Assembly (NCBI GenBank): GCA_029168955.1
Contig: JAPDOI010000717.1
Span: 1 to 64,000 of the forward strand
Length of the DNA: 64,000 nucleotides
Origin: Aplectana chamaeleonis
Lineage: Eukaryota > Nematoda > Chromadorea > Rhabditida > Cosmocercidae
Direction: 5' to 3'
The notes beneath the pieces are model-generated. The model searched no databases. It was not told the origin of the DNA and saw only the letters and a list, made by a program, of their open reading frames with translations. The position numbers and the translations under genes are program-made. This document shows positions 52,701-59,445 of this stretch, in pieces (the stretch's first letter is position 1; every line of letters starts with the position of its first letter).

Positions 52701-55197
52701 TGCGTGCTCGCCACGCCTGGGTAGGCTAATGAGGCGCTAGGGAGGTGAGCCCTGAGCAAGTGTCGCAGAGCGTGCCTGCGTATAACGAAAATGGGAGGCG
52801 GCAGGGTGAGACGGTCTGCATGTAGAACTGCTCGTGTAAAGTTTCAACCTGACTTCAGGGGGAAAGAAGTGGGTACCCTTTTTACGCATGGAAGTTCCGA
52901 ATTTTCTCCAGCTTGGATCGAAGGCTTGGTGACCAATGCGATTTCGCATGCCCACCCATCCAGGAGCGCAGGCGTCGCGACAGTTCATTGATGCACATCA
53001 AGACAGATGGTTATTTTCTCAGAGGCCAATGATACATCCCTTATTCTAAAGGAACACCAAAGGCAAAAGGGTCAATGTTCATTTATTTATTTATTGTTGA
53101 CCGAACAGTAGGAAATACGACGACAGCAACTCACCCGACCACCTGGAGAGAGTTGTGGCCAACTGTAAATACTTCGTCTTCGTTATACCAATAATCACCA
53201 AGGGGGTGCAAAATGTTATAAACACAATAACGCAGATACGATATACTGAAATAAATCGATAAGACAAATTGTTGATATTAATTTTCTCTGCCAAACTCCA
53301 CTTTTCACTAACGTCGCAGTACTCGTTGAGATATGTTAGCACAAGATGCTGAGCTAATAAAAAACCTTGGTTTCTGGCGTGAGTATACCTGCATTTTTCC
53401 CTTACGAGAAGCACCTCCACTCATACTCCTCAACACCAAAGCGTCACGCGCGGGGGTGGCGCTGCAGTATTCATGGACTAGGGCCCGATTAAAATTTCAC
53501 CGCTGGGAGACGCGGCAGCATGCCGTAAAGTGGCGTCGATCATGCCGCCGCCTGGCTGCGGAACTGTAATCGGACGCTAACAACACGCCCGCACCTTTGT
53601 GAGCCAGCACATGCGCGAATGTGAGCATTCGGTAAGGATGTGACTTGACTATTTGAGCGAAATTCAAGAAATGAGAGTGAATATTCGGCTACCTGTAAAC
53701 CGATCAAAAAACATTGGCCAACCCTCTCGACATGCATCAGTCGACTCCACATTGGACGTATTTATAGGAGCGCTGAAATAAAAGACACTGGATTTCACAC
53801 CACAAAATGTGGAATGGCATGAAAATGGACTAGAGAGCCCCTCACCATAAAATATTCATTAGAGACTTGGGCACAGTCGTGGAATAAATAGCAAGATCTC
53901 CGAAGAGGTAAATGTTTAGAGCTAGATAACTGAATATGACGCCGGTTCTCCCAAGAAACATCGACGCCATTCGGCTCTGAATATTATGAAAAGCTGTAAA
54001 GAATATTCATAAAAACACACTCACAGCACATATCAAACATGGGTACGTCTTGGGGGGGGGGGAGGAACGAAGTCACTAAAACTGTCACGCGCGCGGAACT
54101 GCGGGCATTACCTATTAGTGCATGTGGGGCGGTAGACCACAGGCTCGCATGCGATACCCTCACTTAGAGACGTTCATGGTTCTGCCGCGAAGCGGTGCGG
54201 CGAAGTGTAGTCCCGCACCAGTGATCACGCGAAACGGCACAACCGATATTATAGGATTACACTTCGCCGGAAGGTGGAAGCATAAAGGACGCCTGAGATG
54301 TAATCACGCGAAATGGCATGTCCTATAACACGATTTACCTATAACACGATTTTACTTTTTTCGTTCCATTTTGTCTCGTATACTATCGTTCTCTGGGCCA
54401 AATTCCGGTCCGCATTTGCGGACTACGGCTATTGCATCATGCGACACGTGTTAATCGTGATGGGACCACTTGGTCCCGGCACGATTCACCCTTCTCCCAG
54501 CACGATTATCACGTGTCGCATGATGCAACAGCAGTAGTCCGCAATCGCGGACCGGAATTTGGCTCGGAGAACGATAGTACAATAACCTTTTCCTAACACA
54601 AGATACTGGAGACTCATGTCCATGATAGAAGGGTTTACGGCGTTCGCCGAACGCGCAACACTCTCTGAACCGCAAAGCGTACGCTCGCAGGTACGTCAGG
54701 TACGCAATGCGAAGAGCCCACGCGTATGCAATTCCAATCACTCCTTACAATTGGAAATCGTATTTCCCAAAATAAATATAAGTATTTTCACTTACTACTT
54801 CAATCTTTTCGCTGATTTCGAATGATGATGGCCCACTTTCAGTGATAACGACATCTGCAAATAATACGTTTCCAAAGAAACTAAGAGCAGAATAAACACA
54901 GAAACACACCATCGAACTCTTCAGAATTGCCAGCATCCTCTTTTCGTTTTCGGACATTCACAGCGTTTCCTACAGATAACGACTCAACAACAAACGTTGC
55001 GGATATGTAACTGAAATAAACGTCGGAATGATACAGATACTTCACTTTTTCTATGAAACCATGATCAACGCTCACCTTACGCCGCATGAAATTAATAGAA
55101 CTACAATACTGAGAACATAGCCGGCCGTCTGAAAGGCTTTTGGTAACGCCAACGCTCCAGTGCCAACGATGAGATTGAACACGTACAGAAAACCCAT
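40668..55197 (-). CDS. TMEM104-like multi-pass membrane protein (amino-acid-transporter superfamily), 10 exons found
   Basis: Ten exons join with matching phases into about 378 codons. Residues that mark the TMEM104 family appear in order: FNLIVGTGALALPKAF (first membrane segment), TFVVESLSVGNA, SFEISEKIEV, YLFGDLAIYSTTVPKSLM, ITKTKYLQLATTLSRW, FGVAVYAFMCHHSLPSLITP, LTFYFTLSLTGSFAF and DVYTLNF...LFPVFTLTTNYPIVGITLINN. Vertebrate TMEM104 has about 11 membrane segments and belongs to the amino acid/auxin permease-like group; substrate and exact role are not established. The last segments (after the acidic SSSEEESLLEDDE loop) are missing here. The first exon begins at an ATG abutting a TATTTCAG acceptor, either a trans-spliced start or an internal exon after an unseen short one. 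Introns hold most of the local transposons. Conclusion: orthologue-level match, gene incomplete in the window. Confidence 0.93.
40819..40997 (-). CDS. TMEM104-like exon I
   Basis: Acceptor ATTCATTCAG|GATGTA, donor CTGCG|GTACGT, 179 nt, phases 0 to 2. Encodes DVYTLNF, then FLALFPVFTLTTNYPIVGIT and LINNVRVMRDM. The preceding intron is 66 nt. Confidence 0.96.
41064..41169 (-). CDS. TMEM104-like exon H
   Basis: Acceptor TTATTTTCAG|TTCAAA, donor GTGCAG|GTAAAA, 106 nt, phases 2 to 0. Encodes SSKSGIFSRL and membrane helix VYLLVLTFYFTLSLTGSFAF. The intron before it (41170-44507) contains the hAT-like element. Confidence 0.94.
41551..43417. mobile_element. hAT-like non-autonomous element with TTCGGAT-rich arms and 8-bp target duplication
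   Basis: GTAGGGGG occurs directly outside both ends (41543-41550 and 43418-43425). The termini TATGCATTGGATCCGAATC and, reversed, TACACATTGGACCCGACTC are inverted repeats. About 280 bases inside each end are built of degenerate CGGAT/TTCGG motifs. An 8-bp duplication is typical of hAT transposition. There is no transposase frame. Another element (42094-42519) is nested inside. The whole lies in the TMEM104-like intron between exons G and H. Confidence 0.65.
42094..42519. mobile_element. Harbinger-like MITE nested in the hAT-like element
   Basis: Ends GGGGTATGGTATACTTTTGC and GCGGCAAAGTATACCATACCCC are inverted repeats. Flanks are CAA and TAA, compatible with a 3-bp TWA target duplication after one mutation. 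The interior is rich in CGACAGCGAC and its complement, as in 55782-56698. A poly-G run lies just outside, near 42585. Confidence 0.6.
43494..43530 (+). mobile_element. Solo mariner terminus
   Basis: TTAGGTTGACGCAAAAATAA followed by TTGCGGCTTTTCG closely matches terminal repeats of cecropia-type mariners (consensus TTAGGTTGN...AAAAGTAATTGCGG). No opposite end or transposase was found nearby, so it is a remnant. Confidence 0.6.
43705..43870 (-). repeat. Dispersed repeat, copy 2
   Basis: The reverse complement aligns with 33262-33415. Near its end is a perfect 22-bp palindrome, CGTGTCCCACCGGTGGGACACG, at about 43709-43730; copy 1 has only half of it (GCGTGTCCC). Confidence 0.55.
43871..44507. 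other. Intronic stretch, nothing secure
   Basis: Part of the TMEM104-like intron. A minus-strand open frame (44145-44462) of 105 codons has no recognised homology, and the flanking exons already join in phase without it. A C/G homopolymer lies near 44412. Confidence 0.4.
44508..44670 (-). CDS. TMEM104-like exon G
   Basis: Acceptor AATTTTGCAG|CGTTTA, donor ATGAG|GTAATA, 163 nt, phases 1 to 2. Encodes FILMISLASAQM, a small polar loop and FGPLFGVAVYAFMCHHSLPS, the most diagnostic block of the family. Confidence 0.97.
44671..44953. other. Intronic stretch, nothing recognised
   Basis: Sequence between exon G and the 3' end of the outer retrotransposon. No element ends or frames are supported. 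Confidence 0.4.
44954..44964. repeat. 11-bp target-site duplication, 3' side of outer element
   Basis: CACATGTTTCC, identical to 51872-51882. Confidence 0.9.
45002..48224 (-). pseudogene. Outer element main coding region: PHD-like finger, endonuclease, RT, CCHC
   Basis: Starts at the finger YPCATCDRD (48224), continuous with the 2A segment at 51871-51690. The finger (CFGCQRWVHFSC), endonuclease start (IVHINLNGLRAK, VQETKLSP) and first half lie in 47751-48224. Frames then shift: the GDFNAH and SSDHIPVF region is around 47400-47620, and 46849-47055 and 46594-46797 carry the linker with SNSKAVGPDGLSPAVLKRLP. A 525-codon frame, 46579-45002, holds RT (YRPISLLSP, LDLTKAFDTVN, GVPQGGVLSPALFSLYIED, YADDITI near 46060) and the knuckle CPDCGNKGHTTAHLFNCP. 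The RT half is intact; several frameshifts disable the N-terminal half. Confidence 0.9.
48223..48233. repeat. 11-bp target duplication of inner element, 3' side
   Basis: Plus strand TACTTCTTCTT, matching 51679-51689. The inner boundary is blurred by the inner element's own AAG tail. Confidence 0.75.
48234..51678 (-). mobile_element. Inner copy, full-length 3.45-kb 2A/PHD non-LTR retrotransposon
   Basis: It begins with the same 5' end (GCTGCCGAGATGTCG at 51678) and ends GAGGCTGCAG(AAG)n at about 48234. The direct repeat AAGAAGAAGTA (minus strand) flanks it at 51679-51689 and 48223-48233. This lies exactly within the outer copy's lysine codons after its 2A motif, so the two halves of the outer copy rejoin as ...GPAKKK-YPCATC. 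Length about 3445 bp. Protein differs clearly from the outer copy (for example CGEDVTWHKT against CDRDVNWYGT), so the insertion was not a local duplication. Confidence 0.93.
48269..51643 (-). pseudogene. Inner element polyprotein: 2A-like motif, PHD-like finger, endonuclease, RT, CCHC
   Basis: N-terminal frame 51643-51287: basic leader, AALLRILLQRAGVERNPGP (2A-like), then C-x2-C...C-x2-C...H...C zinc ligands (YPCATC, CFGCQRWVHFSC, FRCVLC). Endonuclease: IVHINLNGL, PDVIMVQETKL, FAGDFNAH, SSDHIPVF. RT: GFRPISLLSP, HGFRKLHSTTTALL, ALDLSKAFDSVN, GVPQGGVLSPALFSLYLED, YADDITI (about 49335). The C-terminus CPDCGAPGHDTAHLFMCP ends DLWTNPVKAAQFLNL. Three or four single-base frame changes (near 51300, 51000-50935, 49090, 48930) separate the frames, the longest being 617 codons. 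No in-frame ATG precedes the 2A region, so initiation is unclear. Probably inactive as sequenced. Confidence 0.9.
51679..51689. repeat. 11-bp target duplication of inner element, 5' side
   Basis: Plus strand TACTTCTTCTT between the outer copy's 2A-lysine codons and the inner copy's 5' end. Confidence 0.8.
51690..51871 (-). pseudogene. Outer element 5' segment with second 2A-like motif
   Basis: Homologous over its length to the inner 5' segment (about 51500-51678). Encodes ...AALLKILLQRAGVERNPGPAKKK in the frame that continues at 48224. Its AAG-AAG-AAG lysine codons were the insertion site of the inner copy. Conservation of the 2A residues in two otherwise diverged copies indicates selection on the motif. 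Confidence 0.85.
51872..51882. repeat. 11-bp target-site duplication, 5' side of outer element
   Basis: CACATGTTTCC, identical to 44954-44964. Confidence 0.9.
51883..52163. other. Intronic stretch, nothing recognised
   Basis: AT-rich intron sequence between the outer element and the small inverted insertion. Confidence 0.4.
52176..52433 (+). mobile_element. 5'-inverted, truncated insertion of the same retrotransposon family
   Basis: 52176-52250 is a piece of the element's 5' region in minus orientation (GACGTCGGTTTGCACGGAGG...CGTACGACAT). It is fused to 52251-52433, the last 180 bases of the element in plus orientation (GACGAGTGTCCGGATTGTGG, the DLWTNPTLVAQFLNL end and CTGCAGAAAAAGAAGAAG). 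ATAGTCCCCTCT (52164-52175) and ATAGCCCCCTCT (52434-52445) flank the whole, a 12-bp duplication with one mismatch. This is the arrangement produced by twin priming during target-primed reverse transcription. Confidence 0.8.
52446..53134. other. Intronic stretch, nothing recognised
   Basis: Mixed composition, no supported frame; immediately precedes (in + coordinates) exon F. Confidence 0.4.
53135..53245 (-). CDS. TMEM104-like exon F
   Basis: Acceptor TTTATTTCAG|TATATC, donor TCGG|GTGAGT, 111 nt, phases 1 to 1. Encodes YRICVIVFITFCTPLVIIG and TKTKYLQLATTLSRW, matching the KTKYLQ hallmark. It is followed by the 8.5-kb intron that carries the nested retrotransposons. Confidence 0.95.
53693..53772 (-). 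CDS. TMEM104-like exon E
   Basis: Acceptor TTTTATTTCAG|CGCTCC, donor TTTACAG|GTAGCC, 80 nt, phases 2 to 1. Encodes a lumenal-type loop, with NTS as a possible glycosylation site and one cysteine near DACREGW, as in the corresponding vertebrate loop (CWGPL). Confidence 0.88.
53846..53976 (-). CDS. TMEM104-like exon D
   Basis: Acceptor AATATTCAG|AGCCGA, donor TTATG|GTGAGG, 131 nt, phases 0 to 2. Encodes SRMASMFLGRTGVIFSYLAL and then NIYLFGDLAIYSTTVPKSLM, the second conserved hallmark of the family. A MITE (54383-54577) lies in the intron upstream. Confidence 0.95.
54383..54577. mobile_element. TA-flanked MITE, GGACCGGAATTTGG family, copy 3
   Basis: Inverted repeats CTATCGTTCTCTGGGCCAAA and CCGGAATTTGGCTCGGAGAA + CGATAG extend about 80 bases, including GCATCATGCGACACGTG / CACGTGTCGCATGATGC. 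TA flanks (54381-54382, 54578-54579). Centre: GGGACCACTTGGTCCCGGCACGATT followed by a partial repeat CCAGCACGATTATC. Lies in the intron between TMEM104-like exons C and D. Confidence 0.85.
54796..54854 (-). CDS. TMEM104-like exon C
   Basis: Acceptor TTATTTGCAG, donor GAAGTA|GTAAGT, 59 nt, phases 1 to 0. Encodes VVITESGPSSFEISEKIEV, equivalent to the NPFEITDRVEM region of the vertebrate protein. The preceding intron is 55 nt. Confidence 0.9.
54910..55010 (-). CDS. TMEM104-like exon B
   Basis: Acceptor TTTATTTCAG, donor CGATG|GTGTGT, 101 nt, phases 2 to 1. Encodes YISATFVVESLSVGNAVNV and a basic stretch RKRKED. The intron before it is only 65 nt. Confidence 0.92.
55076..55197 (-). CDS. TMEM104-like exon A (first found)
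   Basis: Acceptor CTATTTCAG|ATGGGT, donor GTAAG|GTGAGC, 122 nt, ends in phase 2. Encodes MGFLYVFNLIVGTGALALPK and the rest of the first membrane helix, ending ISCGV-S. The ATG directly after the acceptor fits spliced-leader addition. Confidence 0.92.
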
Positions 55198-55781
55198 CTG
55201 AAATAGTTAGTAATATGCCTTAATAAATAGAGGAAATGTGCTAGGCCTACGTCTAGAAACCAATCGAACCGACGCTATTGTTCGGGTAACCAGGAGATGG
55301 ATGGTTGCAGACCCCTCAGCAGCCTGCGGTGCGTCGCGTGCGCCCACGAGGAACGTGGTGATCGATCCGCGCACGCGACAGGCGCGCGGCTGCTGAGTAG
55401 TCCGCGGCCATCCCTTTCGCAGACACACGACCACACCCCTCTTCCACAGCCTACATTGCTTGAAAAAAAAACGCTCATAGGAGTTACTCAAAGTACTAAA
55501 AATTATTTCCGCATTGTCGTATTCCTGACCACACTCAATGAATTCTGAAAGCGATTTTTTGAGATCGACCTTCACTGAGAGTACTGCAATGCGCAGATAT
55601 ATCGCTGGGCTGCCCGAAGGAATCCTGCGCATATATGACCATGGAGCGGGCAGCGCATGGGTGTCAGCTGCACACATCGATCGACTGCACCGATCCTCTG
55701 TAAAACGTCGTAATTCTCAAGACTCATGACGCGAGCGACTCTGCTCGCTCCGCCTATGATGCGCTCTCTCACTGTCTCTAA
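55198..55781. other. Upstream of the first TMEM104-like exon; no promoter or exon identified
   Basis: A minus-strand open frame (55207-55677) has no recognised homology. The sequence includes a GC-rich segment near 55330-55420. A missing short first exon could lie here or farther upstream. Confidence 0.4.
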
Positions 55782-56698
55782 GGCCATTGTTATACTATGC
55801 CACGGCCCTGTCGCGGCCGCACACCAGAACGAAGTGTCGCTGAGGACCAGTTGTGCTATGCCATACATCACGCCAACTTACGTCTGTGACGCGCTATCGC
55901 TCGCGCAATTGCAGACGAATCAATAACCCAAAATCAACAGCAAATCAGTTCAGTTTCAGTTCCATAACGAGGCAGACTTTAAGATTCATACATTTAAGGT
56001 AAGATGAAGACCCCAGGAGAGAAAAGAAGGAAGGAACTACGAAAAAAGATGGAAAACAGAGGAAACCCGAACTAAGGCCATTGTTATACCCCACGACAGG
56101 CCTGTCGCGGTCGCAGAGCTCTGCTACGTCGCTGTCGCTGAGGGGCAGCCGTCGCTGTCGCTCAGGGCCAAGAAACACCCGCCGCGATGCCGGATTTGGC
56201 CGGGTCGTTGTCGCTGACACCCGTCGCAGTGCACTGCACTGCGACGGACAGCCGCGACAGCGACCGATTACCGCACGGTTTCCACATTTCAGGCATACCA
56301 TCCCCTTTCGAGCCAGCGACCGCGATAGGTGCTGCAAACTGTTCTTGCCACAGCATTTTTCTGTGTGGGTCTGGTCCCGACACGATTCGTAACAGTTGAC
56401 CGCACCTGTCGCGGTCGCAAACATTGGGTATAACAATGGCCTAAACCAATTACTCCGTCGCTGTCGCCAGCACCGGTCGCAGTGCGCCACACTGCGACCG
56501 ATGCCGGTGACAGCGACCGATTGCCGCACGGTTTCAATATTTGAATGTATAACACCCATCCGCAACCCTGTGACGCGACCGGCGCATGCAAAGTGTTCCC
56601 GCGACAGCACTTTTTATGGTTAGAGTGTGGGTCCCGGCACGATTTGTAACAGATGAGAGAACCTGTCGCGGTCACAGACTTGAGGTATAACAATGGCC
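55782..56698. mobile_element. Harbinger-like MITE (outer), GGCCATTGTTATAC ends
   Basis: Left end GGCCATTGTTATACTATGCC, right end GAGGTATAACAATGGCC, flanked by TAA at 55779-55781 and 56699-56701. The 3-bp TWA duplication is characteristic of PIF/Harbinger. Both arms carry CTGTCGCGGYCGCA. It is split by the inner element at 56076-56441. Confidence 0.7.
56076..56441. mobile_element. Harbinger-like MITE (inner), same family
   Basis: Ends GGCCATTGTTATACCCC and GGGTATAACAATGGCC, flanked by TAA (56073-56075, 56442-56444). Its right half (CGCACGGTTTCCACATTTC...GTCCCGACACGATTCGTAAC) is closely paralleled by the right half of the outer element, so one copy has jumped into another. Confidence 0.75.
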
Positions 56699-56701
56699 TA
56701 A

Positions 56702-57686
56702 CCTCCGCTCCGCACCAGCACGCGTAGAAACCATGAGAATTTCGCGGTCTTATAGCCTTTATACGATCACATAACCCTATTGGAAGCCACTATCTCCATA
56801 GAAACATCCTGCGAATGCTTCGAGTGCGCAGTGTTTGATAACGTGCTCACCGGTGCTTCACCGGTGCTCGTTGATTAAAAAAATCACCTATTTTGAAGAT
56901 CACATTTCCTCAACTTCAGTCTCCATTGTGGCTGTAGCCTTTTAAACAGGTGGAACAAAATGCACAACCGTAAGATGTGCATTGTCGTGCGTCGTTTGGC
57001 TCGACGCTTCCCTATACACACTTTACCACTCTACTAGGACCCGTTTGAAGAATATGCGTAAGGAGGGTTCCAGAGTTCTCTGAGCTGCGTGTTGCTAGAC
57101 GTATGAAGAGGGGCGGCCGCGCAATTTCCGGAGTTACCTTTATTCCCTATTCTTTCGTACGCATCGCAGCTCGCAGAACCCTAAAACTCACCTAGTCTTT
57201 GCCCGAAGTGTGAAACCACGCAAGAGACGCCATACTAGATGCTTGTGCATTTTGTTCCACCTGTGTAAACCTCAAGAGCCCTGCATGGCAAATCATTTTT
57301 GAAGTCATTAGCAGCAGGTATACACAAGGTCTATCTGAACCTTCGAGCCGGAACCATGCTAATTTGGAAACCTGTTTTTTTTTAAACCACGACATTGCAC
57401 AATACTGGCCAGCAACAAAAAACTCATTAATTCGTTTCTTATAAATTTTTAGCTACTTCGTAGCTTACGAATTTTCGAGCATTTCGAAGTAACACATTTC
57501 CCTATACATCCTGCGTCGCCTAGTCAGCGGCTGAGGTTTCATAGTTGCAGACGGCTACAGGGCCGCGTGGTGGGGTCAGCCGCTGTCTTGTGCGGCGCCG
57601 ATTATTTCATGCTCACGAGTAGCTGAACAGCATCGTGTAGCTGAGTGGCTGACCCCGCCAATGCCGTCCGCCTCCATGAGAAAATA
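56702..57686. other. Non-coding stretch, nothing recognised
   Basis: Contains CAGGTGGAACAAAATGCACA (about 56946) and its inverted counterpart TGTGCATTTTGTTCCACCTG (about 57242). These form a 20-bp inverted repeat about 275 bases apart, perhaps another small element. No gene. Confidence 0.45.
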
Positions 57687-58710
57687 TTAGGGGGACCGGA
57701 AAGTAATGTCGTCTTCTTACGCTCAATACAAACACATACCGTTCTGCTTACTTCCCCAATCTGCTTCAGATGTTCATAGATGGTCGACCAAGGATGGTTA
57801 AAGCTATTTGACAATTTCTCGATCGCCTGACACGGTTTTGCTTCCACTTCCGCCCTTAATACGTCGTTGTCTAACGTTGATGGTCTTCCTGATTGATACC
57901 AGTCGGAAGGATCAAAATTACCGGATTTAGTTTAGTTTAGTTTATTACGTCACATAAGGCGAACGTTATAGAACAAACACAAAAAAAGCGTCAGGAATAC
58001 ATATAATCTAGATGAGGGTACGAGATAACCGAGTACAAGACCAAAGAAGTACAGGCTACGGCTTCAATAGCAGTGCAGCGAATTTGCGCCTAAAACAGAG
58101 TTGTGATAGTGGCGACAGTTCCGACTTCGACAGCTTCAAGTATGCAGAGCCCGCTCGGTTTGTAAAGAATTTACCACGCAACGAAGTTTTCGCTCTCCGG
58201 AAAGTGATCTTGTTTTTCACGCCGCGAGTAATGGAAGGGACCCAGGAGAAAAAATTGCTCACTCTTATTTTGACTGCACCATTAAGAATCTTATGCACCA
58301 TGCTTACATCGAACAAGGCCCTTCGAGTTTCTAATGAAGGAATGCCGAGGTATTTGTTCCTGGTGCGTGTTCCTGGTATTTGTTCCATTTAAACTTGGAA
58401 AACCACCTTTGCCATTTGAGAATGTCCAATGCATTTGGATAAACATAGAAAATGTTTTGGGTAGCAACTGTTGCGATATTTCCCTTGCGAAACTCAAAAA
58501 GCATGGAATACCGGATGTGAACCTCTTCTGGTATTTGCCAGGCCATTTTAGTCAAAATTGCAGAAAAAAAGTAATTCAACTGTCTACAAATAAAGAAGTC
58601 ACTATAACCTCACAATATCTCTGGCACGCCTCTGAACCAAACAATGAGCTGATAAATGGCAATCAAGTACTGACATGCGCAGAAATGACATTACTTTCCG
58701 GTCCCCCTAT
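57687..58710 (-). mobile_element. Internally deleted mariner element, interrupted by a CR1 fragment
   Basis: Terminal repeats TTAGGGGGACCGGAAAGTAA (57687) and TTACTTTCCGGTCCCCCTAT (ending 58710), flanked by TA. On the minus strand the N-terminal transposase DNA-binding part is recognisable in two pieces: MLFEFRKGN...QRWFSKFK (about 58580-58390) and GNFDPS..SGRPSTLDNDVLRAEVEA then PCQAIEKLSNSFNHPWSTIYEHLKQ (57925-57735). After EHLKQIGEVSR the reading jumps straight to the terminal repeat, so the whole catalytic domain is deleted. Confidence 0.9.
57926..58386 (-). mobile_element. CR1/L2-type 3'-end fragment inserted in the mariner
   Basis: On the minus strand a frame reads NKYLGIPSLETRRALFDVSM...FFTNRAGSAYLKLSKSEL, matching the C-terminal region of the CR1-type element at 59615-60874 in style (NRAGSEFNKLLRSGL). 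It ends in a (TAAAC)n tail at 57926-57950. It separates the mariner KFK and SGNF codons, giving a relative date: mariner first, CR1 later. Confidence 0.85.
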
Positions 58711-59445
58711 TACTAGCCGCGAACTAGACGGCATATTCAAGTATTTCAATGTCTCACCGTTGGGCTGTAGAGAGTTGAGATATCAGTATCGGCCGGCATG
58801 GTAAGTTGAGACGCTAACGGGGAAAACTGGAGAGGGTCGAAACGTGTCCGTCGCACTTATCGCATTGATAGCGGCGGGGTTTATCTGTAATTGCAAGGAC
58901 AATAATCAGTGTAGAAGAACGGAAACAGAGGCGAAACCACCCTTGAGAATAGAAAACCAAGCAGAGTAGAACCCTGAAGCAAGTAATGACCTAGCGATGA
59001 TGCAGAATGTAGTCGATGTAAAAAAAAACATTGGTTGCCAGGCAACATATCCATAAGCGTTGGATTTGCAATAAAACCCTGCGCTGCTATGGAAAACTCG
59101 ATGGCAATTCAGGATAATCCATACAGACACTGTCACACTAACACGGAAAAGATGATGAATTTCAATGCACTGTTCCATTTTTGACACCAAAGAATCAAAA
59201 AAAATCTTCAAACATTTCAATATCAAGAAGGCGATTCCGCCGAAACAGGCGTAAGCCAATAAACTGTATATCAACCTCGTGGTCCAGTTCAACTACACAA
59301 TTACTACGGATTCACAATGCCGAGGTTTATGGAGAGTCGCACCTGGAGATTTCAATATCAGTTAGGTATTCAAGCTCAATTTATTCAATCATTCACGAAT
59401 ATAAAAACTGGAATAATTCATGAGTAGATTACAGCCAATGGAGAT
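58711..59445. other. Stretch with one hydrophobic open frame
   Basis: Apart from the minus-strand frame 58906-59292 (listed separately) nothing is recognised here. Confidence 0.4.
58906..59292 (-). CDS. Hypothetical hydrophobic open frame, doubtful
   Basis: A 128-codon open frame with several hydrophobic stretches (LLAYACFGGIAFLILKCL, FFFTSTTFCIIARSLLASGF). It has no ATG before MEQC, and the apparent start is TTG. An acceptor-like GATATACAG precedes the TTTATTGGC segment. No family is recognised; it may be a membrane-protein exon or chance in T-rich sequence. Confidence 0.15.
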   Translation of the reverse strand: MNWTTRLIYSLLAYACFGGIAFLILKCLKIFFDSLVSKMEQCIEIHHLFRVSVTVSVWIILNCHRVFHSSAGFYCKSNAYGYVAWQPMFFFTSTTFCIIARSLLASGFYSAWFSILKGGFASVSVLLH

